From NCBI RefSeq assembly GCF_900101615.1, contig NZ_FMZX01000001.1:1116001-1180000 (forward strand): DNA of 64,000 bases, read 5' to 3'. This DNA comes from Belnapia rosea. GTDB taxonomy: Bacteria > Pseudomonadota > Alphaproteobacteria > Acetobacterales > Acetobacteraceae. Below, in pieces: positions 26,296-34,073 of this stretch (the stretch's first letter is position 1; the number at the start of each line of letters is the position of its first letter). A program made the position numbers and the translations under genes. Under the pieces are notes generated by a model. That model ran no database searches. It was not told where the DNA came from and saw nothing but the letters and a program-made list of their open reading frames with translations.

Positions 26296-26316
26296 GCCGC
26301 CCCGGCGTGGGGCGGC
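26296..26316 (+). promoter_or_regulatory. Hairpin in the leader of homospermidine synthase
   Basis: 8-bp arms (GCCGCCCC and GGGGCGGC) with a 5-base loop, 37 bases before the hss start, followed by CCTGTTTCC. It may be an attenuator or a processing site. Function is inferred from position. Confidence 0.35.
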
Positions 26317-26353
26317 TGGCCCTGTTTCCTGCGTGCCTTGAAGGAGCCTTCCG

Positions 26354-27772
26354 ATGATCCATGCCCGCTTCCCCGGCCGCCTCGTCATGCTTGGCTTCGG
26401 CAGCATCGGCCAGGGTGTCCTGCCCCTCATCCTCCGCCATATCGAGATCCCGAAGGAGCGCATCACCATCGTCACCGCCGAGGAGCGGGGGCGCGATGTG
26501 GCCGAGGAATACGGCATCCGCTTCGTGGTCGAGGCGGCGACGCGGGAGAATTACCGGGACCTGCTGGCGCCGCTGCTGCGCCGGGGCGACTTCCTGCTGA
26601 ACCTCTCGGTCGATGTCTCCTCGGTCGCGCTGATGGAGCTCTGCCAGGAGCTCGACGTGCTCTATCTCGACACCGTCGTGGAGCCCTGGACGGGTGGCTA
26701 TACGGATCCTGCCCTCACCCCCTCGCAGCGCTCCAACTACGCGATGCGGGAGACGGCGATCGCGCTGCGCGAGCGGGCCCGCGGCGGGCCGACCTCGGTG
26801 ACGGCGCATGGCGCGAATCCCGGCCTCGTCAGCCATTTCGTCAAGCAGGCGCTGCTCGACATCGCCCGCGACACCGGCACGCCCGTCGCCACGCCGCCGC
26901 CGGCCGCCGACCGCGCCGCCTGGGCGCGCATCGCCGAAGGGCTCGGGGTGAAGGTGATCCATATCGCCGAGCGCGACACGCAGGTGGCGGACCGGCCCAA
27001 GAAGCCGGGCGAATTCGTCAACACCTGGTCGGTCGATGGCTTCGTCGGCGAGGGCTGCCAGCCGGCCGAGCTCGGTTGGGGCTCGCATGAGAAGGCATTG
27101 CCGGCCGATGGCCACCGCCATGGCTTCGGCTGCGATGCGGCGATCTACCTGATGCGGCCCGGCGCCTCGACGCGGGTCCGCACCTGGACGCCGCTGGAGG
27201 GGCCGTTCCATGGCTTCCTGATCACCCACAACGAGAGCATCTCGCTCGCCGACTACTACACGCTGCGCGACGCCGGGGGGCGCGTGCTGTACCGGCCGAC
27301 CGCGCATTACGCCTACCACCCCTGCGACGACGCGGTGCTGTCGGTGCATGAGCTGGCGGGCAAGAACTGGGAGATGCAGGCCGAGAAGCGCCTGATGACG
27401 GACGAGATCACCGGGGGCATGGACGAGCTCGGCGTGCTCCTGATGGGCCATGCGAAGGGCGCCTACTGGTATGGCTCCCGCCTCACCATCGGCGAGGCGC
27501 GCAAGCTGGTGCCGCACAACAACGCCACCTCGCTGCAGGTGACGGTCGCGGTGCTGGCCGGGGTGATCTGGGCGATGGAGAACCCGCGCCGCGGCGTGGT
27601 CGAATCGGACGAGATCGATCATGCCCGGGTGCTGGAGATCTGCCGCCCCTATCTGGGCGAGCTGGTCGGCGCCTATTCGGATTGGACGCCGCTGCAGGAC
27701 CGGGCCCGGCTCTTCCCGGAAGAGCTGGACCGGGATGATCCCTGGCAGTTCGCCAATTTCCGGGTGACCTGA
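26354..27772 (+). CDS. hss: Homospermidine synthase
   Basis: 472 residues, the normal bacterial length. The enzyme joins two putrescines (or putrescine and spermidine) to form sym-homospermidine using NAD as a bound hydride carrier. The N terminus shows the nucleotide fold (LGFGSIGQGVLPL). Family blocks include LNLSVDVSSVAL, YLDTVVEPWTGGY, TAHGANPGLVSHFVKQAL and PHNNATSLQVT. AAGGAG precedes ATG 26354. It stands 138 bases after the decarboxylase on the same strand. Homospermidine is a main polyamine in many alphaproteobacteria. Confidence 0.97.
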   Translation: MIHARFPGRLVMLGFGSIGQGVLPLILRHIEIPKERITIVTAEERGRDVAEEYGIRFVVEAATRENYRDLLAPLLRRGDFLLNLSVDVSSVALMELCQELDVLYLDTVVEPWTGGYTDPALTPSQRSNYAMRETAIALRERARGGPTSVTAHGANPGLVSHFVKQALLDIARDTGTPVATPPPAADRAAWARIAEGLGVKVIHIAERDTQVADRPKKPGEFVNTWSVDGFVGEGCQPAELGWGSHEKALPADGHRHGFGCDAAIYLMRPGASTRVRTWTPLEGPFHGFLITHNESISLADYYTLRDAGGRVLYRPTAHYAYHPCDDAVLSVHELAGKNWEMQAEKRLMTDEITGGMDELGVLLMGHAKGAYWYGSRLTIGEARKLVPHNNATSLQVTVAVLAGVIWAMENPRRGVVESDEIDHARVLEICRPYLGELVGAYSDWTPLQDRARLFPEELDRDDPWQFANFRVT

Positions 27773-27778
27773 CGGCCT

Positions 27779-27889
27779 TCAGCGCGCCGGCAGGGCAAGG
27801 CGGATACGCAGCCCGCCGGCCGCGGCATCCTCGGGCGCGGGGCTGCCGCCACGGAGCTCGTCTCCGCCCGCGGCCTGGCGCCCGTCATC
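27779..27889 (-). pseudogene. Possible remnant of a histidine-kinase C terminus
   Basis: Between hss and the glycosyltransferase operon, the minus strand keeps a 36-codon frame that reads GGDELRGGSPAPEDAAAGG and ends in LRIRLALPAR before a stop. This pattern matches the usual last strand of kinase ATPase domains (HGG-L-L--SP-GGL-V-L-LP). No start or upstream kinase motifs exist. It may be a gene fragment left by deletion, or chance in GC-rich DNA. Confidence 0.25.
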
Positions 27890-27908
27890 CTGGTGCTGCG
27901 CAAGACGC

Positions 27909-29036
27909 TCATGCCGCCACGGCGCGCAGCCGCGCCGCAAGCCCGTCCTGCGCCGCGCTCACCCCGGCTGCATGGCGCAACGCCATGAGGCGGGAGGCCA
28001 GGCGCAGCTCGGCGCGGAAGGCCTCGCTCCGCCGGAACTCCCGCATCAGCATGACCAGCGCCGGCAGGTCGCCGCAGCGATGGCCGGGATGCTCGGCGGG
28101 CAGGCCGGCGAAGGCATCCGCCGTGCCGAGGACGGGGTTGCCGAAGGCCAGCGCCTCCACCGTCTTCACCTTGAGGCCGGTGCCGCCGGCCATCGGGTTC
28201 AGCACGCAGTCGACCGCGGCATAGAAGCCGGCCACGTCGGCGAGGTTGGGCATCCGCCGCGGCCGCGAGGCGAGGCGGAGATCCGCCCGGCGCAGGATGC
28301 GGCCGGCCAGCAGCCAGGGCAGTTCCGCCTCGCCCGCGAGTGCGGCGTCGAGCGCATGCACCGCGGCGAGGTTCCAGGGATTGGCGCTGCCGAGATAGCC
28401 GAAGGGCATGACGGGCCGCGCCGGCGCCGCGTCGAGGAATCGGAGCGGCGGCATATGCCCGAGCACCGCGACCTCCCGCCCGGTCCGGCGGCGCAGTTCG
28501 GCCGCCTCCTCCGCCTGGATGGCGAGGACGAGGTCGGCACGGGCAAGGCCGCGCGATTCCTCGGCCAGCGTCGTGAAGAACCAGGAGGGGTCGAGGCCCT
28601 GTTCCCGCGCAACCGCGTCGCGCCCGCCGAACAGGTCATGCGTGTCGAGGATGCGGAAGGCGTCGCCCGCCCCGTCGAGCGCCGCGGAGAGCCAGACGTA
28701 GTTGACCAGCACCGCGTCGTAGCGCCGCGCGCGCTGCAGGGCGGCGAGACGCCCGGCGAGATCGGGCGGGCACCAGTCGTCGATGCCCCAGGTGCCGGGC
28801 AGGCCCGGCTCCACGGTCACGGGCGGCGGCAACTCGTGCAGCGCGTGCCAGAAGCCGGCCATCGCCGCCTGCTGGCTCGGCGCGCTGCCTTCGGTCGCCA
28901 GGTGCAGGAATTCGCAGCGGATGCCGCGGGCCATCAGCGCCGCGCCGAGCCCCTGGATGCGCGCCGCATTGCCCTGATCGGCCGGATGGGAGGCGATGGG
29001 CGACAGGATGAGCAGGCGCGGCGCCCGTCCGGTCAT
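27909..29036 (-). CDS. Glycosyltransferase, GT4-like
   Basis: 375 residues with a GT-B arrangement. The N-terminal LLILSPIASHPADQGNAARIQGL is typical of GT4 enzymes that act on glycans or exported proteins. The C-terminal half shows LGSANPWN, then NPMAGGTGLKVKTVEALAFGNPVLGT, the usual donor-binding block with the acidic residue in KTVEA. It is the last gene of a three-gene operon; its ATG overlaps the upstream stop (ATGA). The sugar donor is unknown. Confidence 0.88.
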   Translation of the reverse strand: MTGRAPRLLILSPIASHPADQGNAARIQGLGAALMARGIRCEFLHLATEGSAPSQQAAMAGFWHALHELPPPVTVEPGLPGTWGIDDWCPPDLAGRLAALQRARRYDAVLVNYVWLSAALDGAGDAFRILDTHDLFGGRDAVAREQGLDPSWFFTTLAEESRGLARADLVLAIQAEEAAELRRRTGREVAVLGHMPPLRFLDAAPARPVMPFGYLGSANPWNLAAVHALDAALAGEAELPWLLAGRILRRADLRLASRPRRMPNLADVAGFYAAVDCVLNPMAGGTGLKVKTVEALAFGNPVLGTADAFAGLPAEHPGHRCGDLPALVMLMREFRRSEAFRAELRLASRLMALRHAAGVSAAQDGLAARLRAVAA

Positions 29037-29920
29037 GGCCGCGCCTCCAGCGTGACGAGGCGGAGGCCGGGCGGCGCGCCCTCGCGCCAGGCAAGGCCGA
29101 GCACCAGGGCACGGCCGGGCACCGGCTCGATGCTGGCGACGAGGCCGCCGGAGCCAAGGCGAACCGGATGGCGCAGCCCGTCGAGGAACAGCGCCGCCGC
29201 CCCCGGCTCCGCGCCGGCGAAGCCGAGGCGCAGCCGCCAGCGCAGGGCGGGCAGCGCGCCGAGCAGCAGGCGCATCTGCCGGACGCCGCCGAGCGGCAGC
29301 CCTTCGGCGCCCCCCGGCCCAGGCAGGTCATGCGGCAGGGCGGCGGCGGCGAGCAGCAGGTCCGGCACATGGCCGGGCGGCGGGGCCAGCAGCAGCAGGC
29401 TGGCCTGGCGGGGCGACAGCGCACGGCCGCCCTGACGCCAGCCCGGCCCGGCGAGGGCCGCCGCCGCCTGGCACAGCCGCTCGAACAGGGCAGAAAGGCG
29501 CGGCTCGGGCACCAGCAGGTCGTGCCGCTCCGGCGCATCCTCCCGCCCGGCAACCAGCAGGATGCGGCCCAACCCCTCGGGCAACGCCGCCTCGCCCATG
29601 CCGCCCGCGACGAGGGTGATGGTGGCACCCGGCACCGCGTCCGGCAGCGGGCTCCAGGCAAGGCGCTCCGCGGCACCATCCCAGGCGGGGTCGGCCGCCG
29701 CATCCGCTGCCGGGTCGAGGCCGAGCAGGGGCTGGCCGGACTGGCGGAGGCCGGCGAGCAGGGCCCGTTCCTCAGGCGGCAGCGCCTCGGCCTCGGCAAG
29801 GCCGGCGCGGCAACCGGGCAGCCAGGGCAGCAGCGCGCCAAGCGGCAGGCCGAGATCCCGCGCCGCGAGGCCCGGCAATGCCCTCCCCAGCAGGGCGGCG
29901 AGCAGTGGCGCGGCGCTCAT
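29033..29920 (-). CDS. Hypothetical protein between two glycosyltransferases
   Basis: 295 residues of no family I recognise. It is rich in Ala, Leu, Gly and Pro, has no signal peptide, and is probably soluble. The C-terminal region (WRLRLGFAGAEPGAAALFLDG, then VPGRALVLGLAWREG) resembles a beta-sandwich module of the kind appended to glycan enzymes, and similar wording appears at the C terminus of the upstream glycosyltransferase. It is locked into the operon by 4-base overlaps on both sides, so it most likely serves the same glycan. Start ATG 29920. Confidence 0.72.
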   Translation of the reverse strand: MSAAPLLAALLGRALPGLAARDLGLPLGALLPWLPGCRAGLAEAEALPPEERALLAGLRQSGQPLLGLDPAADAAADPAWDGAAERLAWSPLPDAVPGATITLVAGGMGEAALPEGLGRILLVAGREDAPERHDLLVPEPRLSALFERLCQAAAALAGPGWRQGGRALSPRQASLLLLAPPPGHVPDLLLAAAALPHDLPGPGGAEGLPLGGVRQMRLLLGALPALRWRLRLGFAGAEPGAAALFLDGLRHPVRLGSGGLVASIEPVPGRALVLGLAWREGAPPGLRLVTLEARP

Positions 29921-31317
29921 GCGGGCAGGACGAGGTCGAGCAGCAGGTCCGTCCCCTCCAGCCGCGCCGCGCGCAGGGCGGCACCCGGCGGCAGCAAGGC
30001 CTCGGCGAGCCCGCCCGGCGCCAGGCTGCACTCGGCGAGCCAGCCAGGGTCGGGCCCGTCGAGGCGGAGGCGGCAGGGGCCGGAGCGGCCGGCCAGAGCG
30101 GCGGCGATCAGCGCCCGGTCCGCGGCGACCCGCAGCAGGGGGGGCGGCCGGGGCGCGGGCGGCGGCACCGCCCAGGCCGCCTCGATCACCTCGCGGTAGC
30201 GCGCGGCGATGGCGGGCAGCGCCATTTCCGCCTCGGCATGGCGGCGGCCGGCGGCACCGATGGCGGCGGCGCGTTCCGGCGCGGCGGCAAGGCCGGCCAG
30301 GGCTTCGGCCAGCGCCCCCGCCCCGCCGGCGAGCGGCAGGTGGATCACTGCCTCGCGCGGCAATTCGGTGAAGGCACCGGTCGCGGAGACAAGGCAGCAG
30401 ACCCCGGCGCGCAGCCCGCGCGCGACCGAGCCGGAGCTCTCGCCGGCCGAGGGGAAGCGGAGATTCACCAGCGCATCGGCGGCGGCGATATGCGCGTCGA
30501 ACTCCGCCTCGGCGAGATGGCCGGTGATCGTGGCCCGGGCACCGATCCGCCGGGCAAGCGCGGGCGGCACCCCCCCGGCATGGATCCAGCGCAGCGCCGG
30601 CAGCCCCTCCAGCGCCGCCAGCACCCAGTCGAGCCGCTTGGCCTGCGAGGCGAAACCGGCGGTGACGACCAGGAAGGTGCCCGGCGCGATGCCGAGCCGG
30701 GCGCGGGCGGCGGCGCGGTCGGGCGGCCTGCCGGGCGGCAGGAGATGGGGGATGACGGCGGCATGGGCGGTCGCCGCCGCCCCATGGGCGAGGCGCAACC
30801 GGTTCAGCGCGAAGCGGGAATGCAGGATGACGGCGCGGGAGCGGGCCAGCACCTCGCCCGCCAGGTCGAAGAGCAGGTGGTTGGCGCGGGTGGAGACGCC
30901 ATCCTCGCGGAGATGCCGCGCATAGGTCGCGGCGAGGCCGGGCACGGCATGCCGCATCCCGGCGAGGATGCTGGCGCGGTCCTCCCCGGTCGATTCGTAG
31001 AGATGTAGCAGGCCAGGATCGTGCAGCACCGTCACGCCGGGTCGGTCCCGCAGCGCCCACAGCACGCCGCCATGACCAGGATTGTTGCCGAGCTGGTACA
31101 GCAGCCTCCGTCCCTCCCCCGGCAGCCGGTGCGCCAGGGCCGGATCGACGACCGGGATGCCGGGTGGCGCCTCGGCCAGCCAGTCCTCGCAGGCGGCAGC
31201 GCAGTCGTAATGGGTGGCGAGGCCGGTCAGCAGCGCGGCCGCATAATCGGCGATGCCGTTCCGCGCCGGCGGCAGGGGGCTGACCATGAGGAGGGGTGGG
31301 CGATCCATCGCCGGCAT
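29917..31317 (-). CDS. Glycosyltransferase, GT4-like, with C-terminal extension
   Basis: 466 residues from ATG 31317; ATG 31308 is also possible. The N terminus (MVSPLPPARNGIADYAAALL) is the classical GT4 start. The donor domain has TAGFASQAKRLDWVLAAL and the acidic block FPSAGESSGSVARGL. Residues after about 385 form an extra domain with a Pro-rich linker, perhaps a small beta-sandwich like part of the neighbour. First gene of the operon 31317-27909. A LysR gene lies just upstream on the same strand, separated by 19 bases, but is functionally unrelated by motif. Confidence 0.88.
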   Translation of the reverse strand: MPAMDRPPLLMVSPLPPARNGIADYAAALLTGLATHYDCAAACEDWLAEAPPGIPVVDPALAHRLPGEGRRLLYQLGNNPGHGGVLWALRDRPGVTVLHDPGLLHLYESTGEDRASILAGMRHAVPGLAATYARHLREDGVSTRANHLLFDLAGEVLARSRAVILHSRFALNRLRLAHGAAATAHAAVIPHLLPPGRPPDRAAARARLGIAPGTFLVVTAGFASQAKRLDWVLAALEGLPALRWIHAGGVPPALARRIGARATITGHLAEAEFDAHIAAADALVNLRFPSAGESSGSVARGLRAGVCCLVSATGAFTELPREAVIHLPLAGGAGALAEALAGLAAAPERAAAIGAAGRRHAEAEMALPAIAARYREVIEAAWAVPPPAPRPPPLLRVAADRALIAAALAGRSGPCRLRLDGPDPGWLAECSLAPGGLAEALLPPGAALRAARLEGTDLLLDLVLPA

Positions 31318-31336
31318 TTGCGCGTGAAGCGCGGGT

Positions 31337-32182
31337 TTAGCCAAGGCTTGCCCGGATGCCGGCCGCCAGCGCGCGGACCGCCGCCGCCAGGGCAGGCGTG
31401 CCGGTGCGGGCGAAAAGCACGATCTCCGAGGCGGGCAGCGGCGGCAGGGCGAGCGCCGGGCCGCGATCCGGCGCGGCGCCGGCAGCGATGCGGCCCATCG
31501 GCGCGATGCCGAGCCCGGCCTCGGCCCCCGCCAGCAGCGCCGCGCAACTGCCGCCGATGAAGCTCTCGCGCCATGGCAGGCCGGCGCGGTCAAGGGCGCG
31601 GGTGGCGGCGCCGCGCACGCCGCAGGCGGGGCCGAGGGTCGCCAGCGGCACCGGCTCGCCGGGCGCGAGGCCAACCCCCTCCCCACCCCGCCAGCCGAGG
31701 GGGTCGTGGCCCAGCACCTCCCCCTCGCTGCCGCCGGCCTCGCGGCGGATCACGGCGGCATCGCACTCGCCAGCCTCGAAGCGGGCCCGCATCTCCTGGG
31801 ATAGGCCGGTCCGCAGGGTGATGCCGGCACCGGGCGGAAGGGCGGCGCGCAGCCTGCGGAACAGCGGCTCCAGCGCGAGGCCGAGCGCATGGTCGCTTGC
31901 CGCGAGGGCGAAGCGCAGCGGCGGCGCATCGCCCAGCCGCAAGGCCGCGTCATGGGCCGCCAGCAGGGCGCGGGCGCGCTCGAGGAAGGCCGAACCTGCG
32001 GCGGTGGGGCGGACGAAGCGCGGCGTGCGCTCCAGCAATTTGTGGCCGAGCATGGCCTCCAGCGCCTTCAGCCGCTGGCTGACCACGGGCTGGACGGTGC
32101 CCGCCGCCTCGGCGGCCCGGGTGAGGCTGCCGAATTCGGTGGCGAGGACGAAGAGGCGGACCGAGTCGAGGTCGAGCATCAT
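31337..32182 (-). CDS. LysR-family transcriptional regulator
   Basis: 281 residues. The N-terminal winged helix-turn-helix (LFVLATEFGSLTRAAEAAGTVQPVVSQ, then RLKALEAMLGHKLLERT) is standard for LysR. The effector domain follows from about residue 90. It diverges from the tautomerase gene, the usual arrangement for a LysR regulator and its target. The 97-base gap contains a candidate binding repeat. Confidence 0.94.
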   Translation of the reverse strand: MMLDLDSVRLFVLATEFGSLTRAAEAAGTVQPVVSQRLKALEAMLGHKLLERTPRFVRPTAAGSAFLERARALLAAHDAALRLGDAPPLRFALAASDHALGLALEPLFRRLRAALPPGAGITLRTGLSQEMRARFEAGECDAAVIRREAGGSEGEVLGHDPLGWRGGEGVGLAPGEPVPLATLGPACGVRGAATRALDRAGLPWRESFIGGSCAALLAGAEAGLGIAPMGRIAAGAAPDRGPALALPPLPASEIVLFARTGTPALAAAVRALAAGIRASLG

Positions 32183-32191
32183 AAGAAAATA

Positions 32192-32216
32192 CTATGGTAA
32201 GCAGCGTGACGCATAG
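32192..32216. promoter_or_regulatory. Candidate LysR-binding inverted repeat
   Basis: CTATG (32192-32196) and CATAG (32212-32216) form an interrupted palindrome in the AT-richer part of the LysR/tautomerase intergenic region. LysR boxes are usually T-N11-A; here the spacer is 15, so the match is only approximate. Confidence 0.3.
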
Positions 32217-32279
32217 CGTTCCACCCGGTCGCCACGGGTAGCAGTCTGGCCTCCACGCTTCGCCATCAAGGAGGCCAGC

Positions 32280-32684
32280 ATGCCCATGATCAGCATCCGC
32301 TATGTCACCCCTGCCCCCCGGCCCGGCCTGCAGGCGGAGGTCGCCGCCCTGGCCGCCCGGCTGGCCGCCGAGCATCTCGGCAAGGACCCCGGCGTCACCG
32401 CCGTGCTGGCGGAGCCGGCGCGGCCGGAGGATTGGTTCATCGCCGGCACCCGGCCGGCGGAAGCCGGCCTTGCCGCCGTCTGGCTCGACATCAAGGTGAC
32501 GGCCGGGACCAATACCAAGGCGGAGACGGCCCGCTTCGTCGCCGCCGCCTTCGCCGGCATGGCCTCGCTGCTCGGGCCGCTGCATGAGGAGAGCTATGTG
32601 CTCGTCCATGCGGCCGATGGCGATGCCTATGGCTATGGCGGCCGCACCCAGAATGCGCGATGGGCCGAGGCCCATCCCGGCTGA
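32280..32684 (+). CDS. Tautomerase-superfamily protein
   Basis: 134 residues, the length of the longer tautomerase group (two fused beta-alpha-beta units). The chain starts Met-Pro, and the exposed Pro would be the catalytic base after Met removal. ATG 32280 has AAGGAGG six bases upstream, which supports it over the next ATG at 32286 that would lose the Pro. Blocks such as WFIAGTRP and VWLDIKVTAGTNTKAETARFV resemble tautomerase_3-type proteins. A role in aromatic or halogenated acid breakdown is typical of the family. Probably controlled by the divergent LysR. Confidence 0.75.
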   Translation: MPMISIRYVTPAPRPGLQAEVAALAARLAAEHLGKDPGVTAVLAEPARPEDWFIAGTRPAEAGLAAVWLDIKVTAGTNTKAETARFVAAAFAGMASLLGPLHEESYVLVHAADGDAYGYGGRTQNARWAEAHPG

Positions 32685-32736
32685 CGGGCCGGGCGGCGCT
32701 TGCCCGGCCGCTCCGCCGCATGCTAGCGCCGCCGCA

Positions 32737-34020
32737 ATGAGTGACGCGACGCCCCCCCTGCTCGTGGTCGGCGCCGGCCGGGAGGGGCTGCGGCTGCGCG
32801 CCCTGCGGCCGGTCGCGCCGGATGGCCCCATCCGCATCTTCTGCCGCGGGATCGAGGTCGGCCGGGCCGTGCCGACGGGGCCGGTCGAGGCGGAGGCGGT
32901 GCTCGACATCCCCGTCACCCGCCTGCCCTGCGTGCCGCTGCCCGCGCTGCTGCGCATCGCCGCCGCGCCAGAGGGGCCCGAGCTGGCCGATTCCTGGCCG
33001 GTCGCCACCGCCGCCGAGGCGCTGGCGCTGCTCGGCCCGACCCGGCCGCGCATCGAGGACCTGCGGCTGGAGCACGGCATGCTGCGCGGCACCGGGATCG
33101 ACCGGGTGAACGGGCTGCTGCAACCGGCGCTGCATGCCATCATCAACGGCAGCACGGCCCGGGCGGTTCAGGCGGACCCGCCGGTGCCGCTCGCCGAGGG
33201 CGGCTGCGCCTTCCGCTTCGCCCTGGCGCTGGAGGCCGCGGACCTCAACGGCAGTGGCCTGGCCGTCACCCTGCAGGCGATGGGCAGCCGTGCCATCCTC
33301 GCCCGCTTCGCCCTCGGGCCGAGCCTGCCCGGCACGGAGCGGCTGGCCGAGCTGGAGGAGCGGCTGCTGCGGCTGGAGCAGGCGGGCGATGCGGCGCGGC
33401 TGGCGGGCCAGGCGGTGCTCGACCGCCAGCTCCGCCTGCAGCAGGAGCGGATCGACGCCTTCATCGACGCCGCCGCGACCCTGCTGCTCGACCGGCTGGC
33501 CGGGGATGAGGCGCCGGCCACGGCGCTGCGCCGGCTGATCGCGGCGGCATCCCCCGAGACCGAGGAAGTGGCGGAGACGGCGCCGGCCGAGGGGGCGGAG
33601 GCGGTGCTGAACCCACGCGACCCTGGCTTCGACCTCGGCTGGCATGGGCCGGAGGAGGATGAGGCGGGCCCCTTCCGCTGGATGACGCTCCAGGGGCTGC
33701 TGCGCAACCCGGCGCCGCTTCGCCCGGTCGCCGCTGCGCTGGTGGAGATCGGCCATCTCTATGGCGCGCCGGCGCCAGTGCTGGAGGCAAGCTTCGACGG
33801 GGCACCCTGCCTGGTCGAGGTGGAGCGGCGCGGGCCGCATCATTTCTCGCTCCGCATCACCCCACCGGGCGGGCCGATGCCCTGCCGGCTGCTGCGGCTG
33901 CACTCGCGGGCCGGCGGCTCGCCGCTCGAGGATGGCGTCAGCGGCGATGAGCGGGTGCTGTCGGTCGCCGTCACCGGTGCCGCCTTCGCCTATGCGGAGG
34001 AACCGGCCGCACCGCGTTGA
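32737..34020 (+). CDS. Hypothetical protein with central coiled-coil segment
   Basis: 427 residues of no recognised family. Residues about 205-245 (ERLAELEERLLRLEQAGDAARLAGQ and onward) have strong heptad character and predict a coiled coil. The N-terminal part is beta-rich (IRIFCRGIEVGRAVP), and the C-terminal 60 residues also look beta-sheet-like. No signal peptide. GC3 is very high, supporting real coding. Start ATG 32737. It precedes the FMN oxidase by 53 bases on the same strand, but the beta modules recall the glycan-cluster proteins upstream more than an enzyme partner. Confidence 0.72.
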   Translation: MSDATPPLLVVGAGREGLRLRALRPVAPDGPIRIFCRGIEVGRAVPTGPVEAEAVLDIPVTRLPCVPLPALLRIAAAPEGPELADSWPVATAAEALALLGPTRPRIEDLRLEHGMLRGTGIDRVNGLLQPALHAIINGSTARAVQADPPVPLAEGGCAFRFALALEAADLNGSGLAVTLQAMGSRAILARFALGPSLPGTERLAELEERLLRLEQAGDAARLAGQAVLDRQLRLQQERIDAFIDAAATLLLDRLAGDEAPATALRRLIAAASPETEEVAETAPAEGAEAVLNPRDPGFDLGWHGPEEDEAGPFRWMTLQGLLRNPAPLRPVAAALVEIGHLYGAPAPVLEASFDGAPCLVEVERRGPHHFSLRITPPGGPMPCRLLRLHSRAGGSPLEDGVSGDERVLSVAVTGAAFAYAEEPAAPR

Positions 34021-34073
34021 CCGGCCGCCACTTTCGCCCGAGGCTGTCGGCCAACAGGGAAGGACGACAGGAC

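Noticed and set aside
32584-32736. N-terminal extension of the 427-residue unknown protein
   Set aside because: This part overlaps the tautomerase gene in another frame and has no bias; ATG 32737 gives the coherent protein.
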